64,000 nucleotides of DNA from Cycas panzhihuaensis (GCA_023213395.1 CM041465.1:237591741-237655740), one strand, 5' to 3'. Shown: positions 43,987-56,649, counted from the first letter of the stretch. Made by a program: numbers and translations. The notes: generated from the sequence alone by a model not told the origin.

Positions 43987-46900
43987 TGGAATCGCACCTC
44001 TAGGGGGGTCACTAAATTCAAGAGAGATCATGCCAACACAAGTAAAAGTTTCATGGCAAAGGATCTATAATAGAGAGAGAGAGAGAGAGAGAGAGATCAC
44101 CCATAAAGGGCCCCCATACATCAAAACACAAGTTTGAGGACCTGCAAATGGCACACAAACTCCCTTCTAGGTAACACCTCCTTGATTCGAAGTTGGGGGT
44201 AAAATAGGGATCTCCTTGGTTGGATGTGTAACCTCCAAAATGGCCCTCCCATCCTAGATGGCTAAGGAAGGGAGAAAAAGGTGATAGATCACCTCTTCTT
44301 ATGAAGATAGGGGTGGGAAGAACAAGCCCTAATAGAAAGAAGAAAAGACTCACACGTAGGCTTAGAGTGGCTAGAAGCATGAATAAACAAAGGGGAAGTT
44401 GGATTGATGAACTAAGTTTGAGCTAAAAGGCAAAGCTAAAGGAGGCTTTACTAATAGCAAGAAAAGATGACCTTGAGAGGAGGTACTCTCAAGGCACCAC
44501 ACCTAAATAAGGTTTGGTGTGGGAGACTAATAAAACAAATTATCCCTATTTTTATTTTTGTTATGTAGTAATGTGATGTAGGGATGTAGGTTACTGTTAT
44601 TTATGTTTGTTTCTTACAAATGCAAGAAATGAACTTTTAAAAAAAAAATAATACACTCTCTTTCTCTTTCCTAGGTATTGGCCTCCCTCTCTTTATCCTT
44701 TATGAATAAGTGAAGAAAAAGGGCAAGCAAACTGCTAAGGAAAAAAGGGATACGAATGAGAAATGTAAACCTACCCAATGATATTCAAGGAGGAAATGAA
44801 GTACCAATGGATGAATGCTCAACCCACCTTACCTAAATCCTAGTGAAAATGTGAGTTTAGGCAGGTGGGGGGGGGAATAAGTGAGTATGTAGCTAGAAGA
44901 AGTGGCATCTGTTGGTGTGAGTTGGCTAATTCCCTCTATGTAATCTAAATAAAATAAGCAATAGCAACTAATATAATATAAATAATACAATCCTTTTATC
45001 TTTCTTTTTGTTTTAGGGGCATGAAATAGAGGGGAGAGAAGGGTAAGAGTAGGAAAGACAAGGTAAGGAAACGTACCTTGGAATCAGATAGTTGGTATAG
45101 CATCTCCCTTATTTCTTTCACAATCCAAGCTCTTCTCCTTGACGTGCCTTACTGCGGATGGCATAGTGAAAGAGGCGTCAACCAAAAGGAGGGCTTCCTT
45201 ACCTTCCCCTAAAACTTAAATGTAAAAGAAATCAAAAGAAATGATAAATACTTTTATAGAATGTTTTAAGCACAAAAATAACAAGGAAAGGAGGGCATAC
45301 TTATAATAGAGACCTCTATTTTCTCCAAAGCATGAGAAACCTACACATCAAAAGTTTGCCCTTTCCCAAGGGGTGCTGGATATGTGTGGGAGCAAGTGCA
45401 TGCAAGGAGATGTATATATGTATGTGTGTGTGTGTGTGTGTGTATTCCTTTTTAAGGGAAAAGGACCAAAAGAAAATATATTTAATAGATATCTACCAAG
45501 TAACAAGTATGCAATGTTAGTATTATTTACACTTTATATGCAAAACCAACAAGTAATACGAAAGAGAGGGTAAAGAGGGAAGAAAATGAATAGCCTTGGA
45601 ATGGCTATCTCTCCCAACCAAATGGTCCACATGTCCCCCAAGCACCCAAGCTAATAGCTATGAGGACCTAAACTACTCAATAATAGGTGCAAGACAGGTT
45701 TTTTCAAGTAAGGAAAATGGTAGCAAGAAAGCTGTAAAAATCATAAATGTCACAAAAGTTGCAAGTGCAACTTTTCTAAGTTTATGAAAGAGAAAACCCT
45801 AAAGCTAAAAGGGTATGAAGTAGAGCTAAAAAATAGGCTATATATGATCTTTAGTAGCTAGTTGTAGGCATAGCAAAGGGCTGTCTATAATGTAATCAGT
45901 AGTAATTTCCACCCCAATAGTTTCCTGGGTAAATAAGAAAGGTATGGAGGATGGACAGGGAAGGAGAGAAGGGGGCTACCCTTGAGGATAAGGCATGTGG
46001 GTGTGGAACCCTACCTAAGACTCCTTTCACTCTCTTGTGAACCTCTTTCCCTGCTACCACCTTGAGAAGACTCAAAAAGAACGTGTGGAAGGACGTATGC
46101 AAGCAAGTAAGAAGGAGGGATTGCCTCCCAATACAACAGAAAAGAAGGGAAAAGGCTTCTCACATGAAGAGACTAATAGAAGAATATCTATACTATGGAA
46201 GGAACAAGCAAAAATAGATCTGAGAGTACTTGGTAAGGGTAGATTTGTGGTAGATCTACTAGGCAAACTATGTGAGAAGGAAAGTTCCCTTAGGGGGTTG
46301 CTAGAAAACCCTGATAGTACAATGGAAGAAGAGAAAAACCTATGAGAAACATGAAGCTTGGAGCTTGGTGGGATGCTTAGAGCATGACTTTGCCTCAGTT
46401 ATCACTACTACAAACCTGTAATCTACATTTCCTATGTTGTAGGAGTTAGTAACTAAAAGATGAAGTAGGTATAGTAGAGTTGAAACATGTTTCAGAGCTT
46501 GTTGAGAAGAGAGAAGAGAAAAGTAAGAGAGAAGAGGCAGAAATGAAGTGAATTTTGTGTTTTTAAACCCAACCCTAGCTCAACGAGTAATTAGGGTTTG
46601 CCCTAGGCAGAAATCAACTCACCGCTATATGGAATTTTGCATTTAATGTGAAATTGCCATGGCCAAATAAAAAAAGGGTTATGGACAGCCGCCCCATAAC
46701 AAACTTCACAGTACCACAAAGTTTACAATGGTACCACAAAGTTTATAGTGGTATGGCCAAAGCTAAGGCAAAAAGAAAAGGGTAGGAGCCTGGAGGCTCC
46801 AAAAAGAGGGGAATCCTAAACCCTAAGGGAGCATGCTACACTACCAAGGTGGTAAGGAGAGGTCATGGAACCTAAAGGGAATACAGCAGGTGGGAAACGA

Positions 46901-47274
46901 TGGTCAAGGACTCTAAAAAGAGATAAAAGGCCCTAACAAGATGACAACTAGGCCTAGGCAAGGTGCTAAGGGTTATGTCATGCCAATAAATAATGTGTAA
47001 TGGGTTGCGATAGCCAAAAGTGCTTAGGGATGTTATGGAGACCTGGTAGAGGGTTTTGGAGCACCATGGGATGTGGATCCCTAGTTTTCATGGGCTAAAA
47101 GTGTTGAGATGAATTATGAACAAGCTAACAATGCATAACGATCATGTAGTCAATCAGTTAGGATGCAATATGCACAATGGGCCTCAATCAACTATTAACA
47201 AAAGGAAGGATAAAAGCATACATGAACTTACCTGAGTTGAGTCGCCCATGTCCATTCCTAGTAGCTGAGAAATA
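43987..47274 (-). repeat. T5 5' LTR (3288 bp)
   Basis: The minus strand starts TATTTCTCAGCTACTAGGAA (TG changed to TA) and ends ...GCGATTCCA beside the primer binding site. It aligns with 28928-32165. It holds expanded microsatellites (GA)n at 44071-44098 and (GT)n at 45423-45443, plus the doubled U3 motif at 46700-46755 with CACAAAGTTTA repeats. The TATA candidate TTTAAAAACAC is near 46560. Short frames such as 45332-45520 are repeat artefacts. Confidence 0.92.
46700..46755 (-). promoter_or_regulatory. U3 direct repeat/dyad motif
   Basis: Two close copies of GTACCACAAAGTTTA (plus-strand sense) follow an inverted partial copy AAACTTCACAGTACC, so the block has both direct and inverted symmetry. 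It occurs in every Tat LTR here: 31596-31655, 13163-13215 and 61683-61722. It lies about 150 bp upstream of the TATA candidate. Role as enhancer is inferred. Confidence 0.5.
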
Positions 47275-47279
47275 GGGAT
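47275..47279. repeat. T5 target site duplication, right
   Basis: GGGAT, identical to 28923-28927. Copia gag text resumes straight after it. Confidence 0.93.
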
Positions 47280-47752
47280 GTTGGACTGAAGGAAGAGGAT
47301 GAGGAAGAAATCCACCATGAGATGCTAGAGTTTTCATCAACTACGATAAACTAGGCCATTTTTCATGTAACTATAGAGACTTTGAAGTCTACTATCATTG
47401 CTGACAAATAGTTCATTTTCCACACTAGTGTTACTAGAGAAGAGTTGAAATTCGAAAAGGAAAATAATAGATGATTGGAAGTTACAATAGAGAAAAAGAC
47501 ATATTAGAAGAATAAGCCAAAACAACCTTCATTGTAGTATTAACAGCAAATCCCAGAGCATAAAAAATTGGTACATTAATTCAAGAGCTTTACATCATAT
47601 GAAAGCATTGAGAAATCATCAAACCTTATGACCTTAATAAATCTATTGAGTTAGGAGATAATTTTCCTTTGTATATAAAAGGGATAGTATAAATTTCTAT
47701 ACGAATTGATGGAAAAGTTCAACGCATAGGCAATGTCTTCTTTGTACCAGGA
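47280..47752 (+). pseudogene. C2 gag end and protease
   Basis: The gag zinc knuckle appears at about 47337-47385 as INYDKLGHFSCNYRDFE; the expected first Cys pair is decayed to Tyr/Asp. The copia protease active site is at about 47568-47600 and reads WYINSRALHHM. The family has D-S-G after WY(I/L), so Asp is Asn and Gly is Arg: the catalytic residue is lost. A few stops follow, then KSIELGDNFPLYIKGI and VFFVPGMKKNLMLVSQ into the next entry. Confidence 0.8.
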
Positions 47753-48916
47753 ATGAAGAAGAATCTTATGTTAGTGTCTCAATTAAGTGATAAAAAGTTG
47801 GGAACAATATTTGATGAATTTGGTTTTTGTTACATCCTTGATATAAAAAACAATGGCACTATAATATCCAAAGAAGAAAAGTGTAATAAGATATATAAAC
47901 TTCTCTCCACTCCTATACTACCTGATAAAGGCCCCACTAAAATACCTTTTGATGTAAAGTCTCTTGTTGTAACTAGTATTGATACAAATGAAATATGGAA
48001 TTTGAAATATGTTCATATCTCTCATGATAAGTTAGAAAAATTAAAGAAAATTAAGATGGTGAATGGCTTACTAGATATTTCTTTTAATTATTTTGTATGC
48101 AAAGGCTTTATGATGGGAAAATAGCACAGGATTCTATTATTAAAAAACACATGACATGCACAAAATAAGTTGGACCTGATACACATTAATTTGTATGGAC
48201 CATTTACACTAGTTTCAACAAATGGGGCAAGGTATTTCTTGACTTTGATTGATGATTTTTCAAGGAAAACGTGGGTTTACCTTCTTTCCAACAAATTATA
48301 GTCATTTAGTTATTTCAAAGAATTCAAGGCAGAAATTGAATTGGAAAGTAGTAAGAAAATTAAATATATCCATTCAGAGGGAGGGGGAGAATTTACATCT
48401 AATGAATTCCTCCATTTTTGCAAAACCCATGGAATTTGTAGGAAGTGTACAACTCCCTATACACCTCAATAAAATGAGGTTGTAGAAAGAATGAACAAAG
48501 CTATTATAGAAATGGCTCGATGCATGCTAAACATTAGTGATATAGCTAAGAAATACTAGGCAGAAGTTGTACATACAATTGTATACTTAATCAATAGAAG
48601 TCCTACTCAGTCAGTAGATAATGTAACACCTAAAGAAGTATGGACAACACATAAGTCTAATATAAGTCATCTGAAGATTTTTTGTTGCAAAGTGTATGTT
48701 CATATCTCTGATAATAAAAGGACTAAGTTAGATAATAAAAGCATAGAATGCATAATGCTTGGGTACAATAGTCATTCAAAAGCATATAGATGTCTTGATC
48801 TAAATATAGATAAATTGTTTGGAAGCAGGGATATAATCTTTGATAAGAAAAATGAACTTGATAAAATAATACCTCAAGAAATAAATATTGATGATTTAAA
48901 CCCACAAACTATTTAG
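47753..48916 (+). pseudogene. C2 integrase
   Basis: The open start (47753-48124) carries NLMLVSQLSDKKLGTIFDEF and the pre-integrase part. Core motifs are LIHINLYGPF, RYFLTLIDDFSRKTWVYLLS at about 48230-48290, KIKYIHSEGGGEFTSNEFLH (Asp replaced by Glu or Ser context), CTTPYTPQ, and NEVVERMNKAIIEMARCML at about 48475-48530 with the catalytic Glu. The end reads TPKEVWTTHKSNISHLKIF and TKLDNKSIECIMLGYNSHSK (48692-48916 open). Stops are mostly TAG. Confidence 0.86.
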
Positions 48917-49244
48917 TTAGAAGATAGATCAGACATTACCTTTGAGAGCATTAGAATAGAAAATGACACTTTAGAGAAAATGACATTAGATAACTAACAA
49001 GCATATGATTATGACACTCATCTATCTGATATGCAATAAGGTAATGATTCAGGTACTTAAACAAAAGATGAAGAAACTAAGTCACCACAAGAACATTCCT
49101 CAAAATGAGTACCAAAATGGTATCTCAAGACCCTTGAGGAAACAAAAGGAAAAATATTTAAACATAGAACTAGATCTCAGAAACCACAAGCCTTAATGTG
49201 CTTTGTCGAACCAAGCTCTTATGAAGAAACAAGTAACTCTTAAG

Positions 49245-50240
49245 ACTAGAAAGTGATAATGGATGTAGAGATTGAATCCATACATAAAAATAAAACATGG
49301 GACTTGGTACTAGCTCCTAAAGATAAACCTATTGTAAATTATAAATGGGTGTATAAAATAATGAAAAAGGTGAATAGGGAGGTTGAGAAATACAAGGCAA
49401 AATTAGTCTTAAAAGGCTACACATAGATAGCTGGAATTGATTATGAATAAACATTCTCTCCAGTAGCAAAACTAAATATAGTAAGAACTGTGATCATAAT
49501 TGCAGGTCAAAATGGATGGAAGATCTACCAAATGGATATTAAAAGTGTGTTCCTGAATGGGGATCTATAGGAAGAAGTGTATATGTATCAACATGAAGAA
49601 AACATAAAATCAGGATAGGAAAATATGGTCTGCAAATTAAGAAAAGCATTATATGGTCTCAAACAAGTGCCAAGAGCCTAGTACGCCAAGTTGGATTCAT
49701 ATCTCACTCAAAATGGATTCCACCAATGTGAATCAGATCATAATCTATACATGAAATCTAATCATGGCTTAACATCTATCATAGTGGTATATGTAGATGA
49801 CATGCTGATTATTAGAGATAATGAGGATTCAATAACATTTATCAAAAAGTAATTCAAGAAGGTTTTTGAAATGATAGATCTAAGAATGTTGCATTACTAC
49901 CTCGGTATAGTAATAGAACAAAATAATCACTTCATTGTTCTTTCACAGTCGAGATATGTCAAAATTTTACTAAGTAAATTCAAAATGGATAGTTGTAATA
50001 GCACAACCACACTAATAGAAACTGAAATTATACTAAGCACAGAATAAGGATTACACCCTGTAGATACAACCATATATAGATAATTGATTAGAAGCCTAAT
50101 TTATCTCATAGACACACAACCTAACATTTTGTATGTAGTTGGTATAGTCTTCAAGTTTATGGAAAATCCCAAAGTTCCTCATAGGAATGCTACAAACAGA
50201 ATCCTACAATACCTAAAGGGAATAACAAGTCTTGGATTGG
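49245..50240 (+). pseudogene. C2 reverse transcriptase
   Basis: The frame, with several stops, reads EIESIHKNKTWDLVLAPKDK, NYKWVYKIMKKVNREVEKYK, QMDIKSVFLNGDL (first Asp kept), ALYGLKQVPRA and the intact catalytic IVVYVDDMLIIRDN at about 49785-49825. IDLRMLHYYLGIVIEQNN and LIRSLIYLIDTQPNILYVVG follow. Glutamine codons replaced by TAG account for at least four stops. Confidence 0.87.
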
Positions 50241-50695
50241 AATATAAAAGAGAGAATAGTTAATTGGGTTTTGTGACTTGGACTGGGATGGAGACAAAAT
50301 AGATAGGAAATATACATCAGGTATTATTTTTTCGTAAGGGAATCATTGATCTCTTGAAGTAGCAAAAAGTAACACACAATTGCATTGCCTTCAATAGAAG
50401 TTGAATATAAGGCAAAAGTCAATGCAGCATATGAAAGAGTATGGATCAAACAACTCCTAAATGATCTAAGACAGAAGCAAGTGGTGCCTACTTAGATATT
50501 TTGTGATAATCAAAGCATAATCAAAATAATAACGAACCCAGTGTTGCATGCAATAATAAAGCACATAGAAGTGTGCCATCACTTCATCAGAGAAAAAGTA
50601 CAAAATAGAGAAATCGAGCTTCAGCATTGTACTTCAAGAGAACAAACAATTGATATTCTTACCAAATCTCTTCGTAAGGAAAAAAAAAAAAAAAA
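50241..50695 (+). pseudogene. C2 RNase H
   Basis: It is heavily decayed. The end is clear: the open piece 50541-50786 reads IKHIEVCHHFIREKVQNREI and LQHCTSREQTIDILTKSLRK, the standard copia RNase H terminus (AxxLTKxL). A run of about 16 A at 50680-50695 breaks the frame near the stop. Confidence 0.75.
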
Positions 50696-50734
50696 TCTTC
50701 AAAAATCAATTAGGATTAAGATAGATAAAACATT

Positions 50735-50743
50735 AAGAGGGGG
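50735..50743 (+). other. C2 polypurine tract
   Basis: AAGAGGGGG directly precedes the 3' LTR start TGTAGAAGC, the usual copia arrangement. Confidence 0.88.
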
Positions 50744-50959
50744 TGTAGAAGCTAATGTTTTATCTAGGGTTATGATTTGTTCCTAAAGTATTTAATTGAG
50801 GGTCCTCAACCCTTCTCCTCTCCTCTCTCAAGGTGATAAGTAGCACAATCCTATTGAGTAGTTATCATTTGTACCTTCTCTACAATTGTATATATACAAT
50901 CAAATGATTGATCAACAAAGTAAAGAGAATTCATCAATTATCATATTGAACCTTTAACA
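50744..50959 (+). repeat. C2 3' LTR (216 bp)
   Basis: It starts TGTAGAAGCTAATG and ends CCTTTAACA; the length equals the 5' LTR at 27358-27573. The two differ by scattered transitions. CTATC follows at 50960-50964. Confidence 0.93.
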
Positions 50960-50964
50960 CTATC
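50960..50964. repeat. C2 target site duplication, right
   Basis: CTATC, the same as 27353-27357. T4 protease text starts in the next bases. Confidence 0.9.
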
Positions 50965-51420
50965 ATGGATAAACTTGAGTTTTCTAAATAATAAAGAATA
51001 GATTGTTGGCATTTGGCTTATCTAAGCTTGACCAAGAAGCATATTGAATTTGAAATCAAAATCAATAATGGTGACTTCAACCATAACAATTTTCCTTCAA
51101 GTGTAAGAGGGAGGGTAAATGGGCTTATAGGGGTCTTTTTGGTTTTTATTATAGCCTTAATAGACCCATTCGACTAGCTTACAAGCTGAAATTTCTAAGT
51201 CTTTAAAAAGTCATAATGGAATAACATTAACTAAAGACCCTTCATTAACTACAAACCTCTTAATCTTAATGTCATCCTTCATTATTTTAATATAGAATGG
51301 TGAGGTTTCATTGTGGTTTTATTTCTCTTTGTTATGCAAAAGGTTGGGATCAAAAGAATAATTTGATTCCCAAGAGAGGAGGGTTTAAGAACCCCTAAGT
51401 TGTCCAAAAGGAGTTACCTT
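50965..51420 (-). pseudogene. T4 aspartic protease
   Basis: The minus strand near 51060-50970 reads FDFKFNMLLGQAWISQMPTI, then LLFRKLKFIH, matching T2 YNLLLGCPWLDQMGA and QLKFIHEG. SIPLTLE-like and active-site text lies at about 51260-51100 in decayed form; the active-site triplet is not clearly readable. Its end meets the C2 insertion site exactly. Confidence 0.72.
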
Positions 51421-52820
51421 TATTCTAGGCAGAGTTTTAGGAGATCCAAGATAGAGATTTCAATGGGAATAGTCTTTAACTCTTCTACAAGTGAGAAGGA
51501 TCCATCTTTGTTCAATTGTAGGATAGACCTAATATTTATACATATAACAGGTAGTTGAGGACTACCATCTAAAGACTTATCTTTGGATGAGATGTTAGAA
51601 TTGTATGGTTTAGTAGAGGTAGAGGTTTTGAAAGGCTCCACCATATTGATGGTCTTCTTAGGTTTGTCTCCTTTTGTAGGTGGTATATTTAGAGGATTGT
51701 CCTTTTTAAGGTTTTATTTAGTAGGAGTATAACCTTTATTAGTTTGTCCAAAATAAAATTCTAAGGAGTCATGATTATCATCAACTTTAACCTTGCCTTT
51801 ATCCTAAGATGTTTTCTTAATATGGTTAGGTAATGGGTCCTTATAAATCAATTAGTCTTGGTTAGGTTTGGAAGTGGGTTTTTCATTTACTTGGTCACAT
51901 TTTAAGATGGTCTTAATTTTGTTACATTGTTTATGATCATTTGTATTTGTTTGATGGTATGTACACTAGGGCATATTTTTAGGTAGGAGGATACTAAGAG
52001 GTTGATCTTTCTTTTACTCAGTAAATTGAATAACTTTAGTCTCTTTCTTTATTTCAAGATTAGGATCAATGTGAAGTTTCATATTGATTGACCTCTCTAA
52101 TACTTAAATGGTAGAGGTAAGATGATTGTATGTATGGTCACCTTAAGAAGGTTTGATTTTCATAGAAGGAGTAGGTTTATCTGTAAGCATAATTAGTTTG
52201 AAGAGCTTCTTCATTCTTGCCTAAATCTCAAAGGTTTCAATGGTAGAGCATATTTCTATTGCATCTTAGTAAGAGTTTAGCATCAACTTCAAGACCTTAA
52301 GGTGGACTTGAGACCTAAAGGAATTGGTTAATAGATTAGAAAGTAGACTATCATCAAATGGGGCTTAGGAGATATGAATTGAGTCTTCAAAGTGATGGAA
52401 AAAGTCATCAGAGGATTCCTTTGCTCCTTACTTGATGGAAAATAAGGACTTAATTTCCATATTGAAAGGAAAAGAAACATCAAAGTAACTAACAAAAGTA
52501 TCAACTAACTATTGGAAAGTATAAATAGATGAGGGTTTTAGTTAATAAAACTACTTTAAGGGATCAACTTGAAGGGTTTTGGGGAATAGACACATCATAA
52601 TGTAGTCATGGGTAAAGTAATCATTGTGGGCAAAGGCAAAGACTTGGACATGAGTGGTGGGATCTTGAGAAATATCTCATAAAAATTTAGGCAATTTAGG
52701 AATGAAATATGGGAGTAGTAAAAGTAATATATCCTATGGAAATGGCCTCTTTCTATAATCAGTATAAGATCTCTTATACCTAAGCAATAAAGTTATTTAA
52801 GAAACTATTTGGGTAGGATC
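51421..52820 (-). pseudogene. T4 gag, N-terminally truncated
   Basis: The capsid-like domain is readable at about 52700-52550: LPYFIPKLPKFL, ISQDPTTHVQVFAFAHNDYF and HDYIMMCLFPKTLQ, matching T5 VPRFDGTSLEDPTEHARSFS. The Cys/His motif CTYHQTNTNDHKQC at about 51966-51922 is the best-formed zinc-knuckle-like motif among the Tat copies. The open piece 51644-51420 (MVEPFKTSTSTKPYNSN) lies between it and protease. The N-terminus, primer binding site and 5' LTR are cut off by the T6 LTR at 52821. Confidence 0.8.
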
Positions 52821-55800
52821 TAGAAGCATGCCTCTAGGGGTCGCTATGGATAAGGACCTCTAAGCAAACACTATGGATAAAAAGAGGCCTAGAGACCTCA
52901 AAGAAAAGATAGGTTATCCTCAAAGGGTATTCACACATCGAAACACAGGTTTAGGGACTCATAATTAGTATGATAGCATTCTCTTCCTTTTGGATAACTT
53001 TCTTGGTTTTGATTGGGTAATGAAACATCTTTGGGAAGCTGAATAGCCTAAGAAGAGCTCTCCTATCCTCAGAGGGAAAGAAGAAGAGCTAGACCTCCTT
53101 TCAAAAAAGGAGGCAAGAAAAAGAGGGAAGGAGTGGTGGCAAGGCAAGAGGTAGTTTTGATAAGCCTCTTAGGAGTGCACCAAGAAGGGGGGTAGGGTCT
53201 TTGATTGCTAGGGTCTCAAGAGGAAGACAATATTGCCACCATCTATGAAGCAATCAAGTTGTGAATTCTTCCCAAACAACAAGAAGAATGGGATGGTATG
53301 GGTGCAACGGCAAAGTGGGTGGAGGAAAACCATGGGTGTGTCATGGCAATTAGGTTATGAAGTCTTCTCATGTTTCTAAGAAGAATAAGAAGATCTTTGG
53401 AATTGATGTTTATTATATGGGAAAGTATAGTTTGGTTTTGTTTATGTGGGTTTGTGGTGGTGTTTCAATTCCAAACAAAGATGGCTACTTCCAAAGAAAG
53501 GAAACGTATAGAAGACTAAATCAAGAACATAAAGTAGCATACAACCTTTTCCTATCTATCCCCTTTTCTTCTTTCCCCTCTAGATGAATGTAATGCAAGC
53601 TATGAGTATGGAAGAGAGAGAGGGAAGGGTTCAATGTAAGGTGTTTCCTTATATGGGTATACTTCCTCTTTTAGTAAGAGGAGGATTAGGTTATTTTAGG
53701 AGATAAATGTTTCCCAAAAATGGATGCAAAATGATATGCTCTCTTTATTTCCCTCCCCTTTACGACATGCAACGAAAAGTAAAAGACATTCAAAGAGAAA
53801 CTTTTAATTATTTTCCTTTTTCTTTGTTTTGTGTTTTTTTCATTGGAATTAAAGAGATGGGATGGGGGGAAGAAAGCGAGGAGGAGAAGGACACATAGGA
53901 AAGTTTGCACCTAGTTGTGGCATTTGGTATTACATTTCATTACGCCCCCTTCATTACCACTCTTCATAATGCGTCCCCAAAAGTTATTGCTACCTTTGTT
54001 TTTATTGCTTACTGCAGAAGTCATTAGACTTGGAGTGAGGGGTCTCCTTGCCTTCCCCTATCCTCCAAATGGGGCTTACTTACCATCCTTGAATAAGAAA
54101 TAGTGCAAGAATGAAAATAGGAACCAAGTGGAAACAAAACTAGAAATAAATGAAGTGTTGCCCTTTTTGCGATTTGTTGCTTGATTTGTAAAATGGTCTC
54201 TAACCTATAGTACAAAAGAGAACAAGTCCTCTCACAAGTAGGATATATGTATATGATGTTAGTATTTGGATATGTGAACCAAGGATGGAACAAATACAAG
54301 GTCTTATGTTTCCTGTTTAATGATTTTAGTGAGTATGTGTAGCAATTACAATCTGCAAAGAAGGGAAAGAAAATGAGTATTACCTCAGGATGGCAAGATC
54401 CTCTAAGCAGTGATAGATCCCTGTAAGTTATGGATAGCTCATATGGCTAGAGTTTGGAAGTAAATACAAAGTGGATATATATATGTATAGGCCTCATAAC
54501 AAACCAAAATCCTAAAACTAGCAGTGGAATGTAAGGAAATGCACCTCAAAGTGAAGGGGAGGGGATTACCCAAGTTAGAGGCAACTTTAGGAGTTGAAAG
54601 TCTAGCCTATGGACCTCTTCACAAGCTCCCTTAACTTGGTTTGGCTTCCTTGTTTCCAAAATCTAGAGGGTTTGGTATATGGAGGTGAGAAAAATAGTGA
54701 AAAGGAGGTATTGCCTCCTTGTGCTAAGTAAAATATGGCCCAAAATCAATACAAAATTAACCCAAGCATAGATCTAGGGTCATATGGCTAAAAATAACAA
54801 AGATTAAACCATAAAAGATGAGATTATTACAAAGGAAAATCATGGAAAATAGATTTACCATGCACGGATGATGCTTTAAAGTGAAAAGCAATGTTGGAGA
54901 GCATGAAACCTTCATTTTTTGAAGAGATGAAGAAGATCCTTTTATCGTTTGCTTATTGGGAAGGCTCTCCTTCCTTGGCTTGGCCTGCTCTTGGCTATCC
55001 TCTCCTTACTTGTATAAGAAAACCTATAATTCCTATGTGTAGGAGGAGTAGTAGAGAATTATAGAGGGAAGAAGGAAAGAAGAGAGTTATTTTCATACAA
55101 AGAGTCCTCTTTTTTAGTTGAATTAATGAATGATCCCCAATGAACTCAAATTTTAGGCTTTTTGTTTGTTTGGGGAGGCCTTATGGTCATTAGGGATTTA
55201 CCTAGGTGAGTCCCTATTCAACCATAATTCCTAAAATTAGTCATTTCTAGTTGTGGCAAGCCTCATAATAGTCATACCATGAACTTATTCATGACACCAC
55301 TAATATATTAGCGATACACAACAATCATAGTAGGGTAGAAAGACATGGCTACGGGATGACACTAAAAACATGAAATAATAAAAATAAATAATAAAAGAGT
55401 AAAAAAGGGAGGAGTAATCCCTAGAAAGGGCTTGGGACTTCTCCTTAAAGGTCTGTACACTAACCTAAGTCCACTCTTCATACTGGTAATATGGAAAAAT
55501 GTGTGACAATGTCACCCAACGGGATCGAAACCTCACAAAAATAGTGACAATCAAGGCGTCGAGACATAAAAGGAGGCTAGGCAGTAGATCTTGATGCAAT
55601 ACAAGGAGAAATCAAGTAATGAACAATCCATGGGTGAGGACACCTACCCACTAACACTTTCTGTGAACTACCTTGGACAGATCAAGGGCTAGATGAGGTA
55701 AGGAGAGGAGAGGTAGATGCAATGGAGTAGGTTGAAGTGCATACAAGTTGGGCTATGGGGGCTACCATGCCATTGGACCAGAGTCCTAGTCATCATAGGC

Positions 55801-55974
55801 AAAATGTCATGCTCAGGCAAGCCAATTAAGTAAATCAACCAAGCACTCAAGTAACTATATAAATATCATATACCAAAATGACTATAAGGGTATGGTAGAG
55901 TGTAATTGATAGAATATATACTTGATGATACTTATGTGATGGTGTTCCAATCTATTCCTAATGGCTAAAAAACA
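52821..55974 (-). repeat. T6 3' LTR (3154 bp)
   Basis: The minus strand starts TGTTTTTTAGCCATTAGGAA after a polypurine tract and ends ...CATGCTTCTA. The low end aligns with T5 at CCTCTAGGGG. No primer binding site follows it; decayed T4 gag text does. It is therefore a 3' LTR, inserted in T4. Its partner LTR is beyond the window. Short frames (53357-53587, 54024-54299) are unsupported. Confidence 0.85.
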
Positions 55975-55989
55975 CTACCCTTTTGGTAG
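55975..55989 (-). other. T6 polypurine tract
   Basis: The minus strand reads CTACCAAAAGGGTAG directly before TGTTTTTTAGCC. The purine core is AAAAGGGTAG. Confidence 0.75.
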
Positions 55990-56649
55990 TAGAACCTCAT
56001 CGCTTAGAAGTATCAAATGATGGTGAATGTTATCAATATAATCTCATCAGTAATAGTGTGTGAAGCTCATGTATCGGTAACCAAGGTATGTGGCAAGTGT
56101 TATAACGGATCACATGGATAGGAAACATATGTTTAGGAAAGGAAGAAGAGGCATGGCTCAGTTAATCCCCAGGGTATAGAGCCTTAGACCTAAAACATAT
56201 GTACAATAATTGGAAGGCAACTTGGGGGTTTCCCGAGGCGACACCTAGGCAGGTTACACAACCCTGAAATAAAATGGGATCGAAATCTCTATAGACAACA
56301 AAAGAGAAGTGGAAGAGAGAAGGGGATGGGGGGATGCCTTGTTGCCTTTACATACAATATAGATATAAAATCAATGTAATTGAAAGTATAATATAAACAT
56401 GATCCAAGAAGATGTAAATATATTTGAAAAGCATGTAAAAATAGTACCATGGGCGATACAAATGTTGAGTAAAGAAATACACCTATAGTCACCATACTTT
56501 AGCCTCATTAATGACTTATTTTAGAGGTGTGAGAGTGGTCAAAATAAGGAATGGATGGTAATCCAAAGGTTCATAAGGAGCCAACCTATTAGGTTGCCTA
56601 AGAAGGGTTGTCTAGGTGAGGGAGACAACACTCAAGAATGAGGCTAACT
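55990..56649 (-). other. T6 spacer between aRH and 3' LTR
   Basis: It is non-coding and aligns with T5 32176-32719. The minus-strand frame 56495-56289 shows no domain. Confidence 0.5.

Larger units (their letters stand above)
28928..47274 (-). mobile_element. T5: full-length Tat/Ogre-type element (18347 bp)
   Basis: On the minus strand the order is 5' LTR (47274-43987), primer binding site, gag, protease, RT, RNase H, integrase (to 37060), a gene in reverse orientation (34315 to about 36235 on the plus strand), aRH (about 33050-32720), polypurine tract (32175-32166) and 3' LTR (32165-28928). GGGAT duplications flank it. This is the only element with both ends in the window, so it defines the family's plan. 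LTRs differ at about 12 of the first 81 aligned bases, almost all transitions. All ORFs are decayed. Confidence 0.93.
27358..50959 (+). mobile_element. C2: copia element, split by T5
   Basis: It has two 216-bp LTRs (27358-27573 and 50744-50959), a Met-tRNA type primer binding site, gag, protease, integrase, RT, RNase H and a polypurine tract. It is flanked by CTATC duplications. Without T5 and its duplicated five bases the element is about 5250 bp, normal for copia. T5 lies inside its gag at 28928-47274. The coding frames are broken by many stops. Confidence 0.93.
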
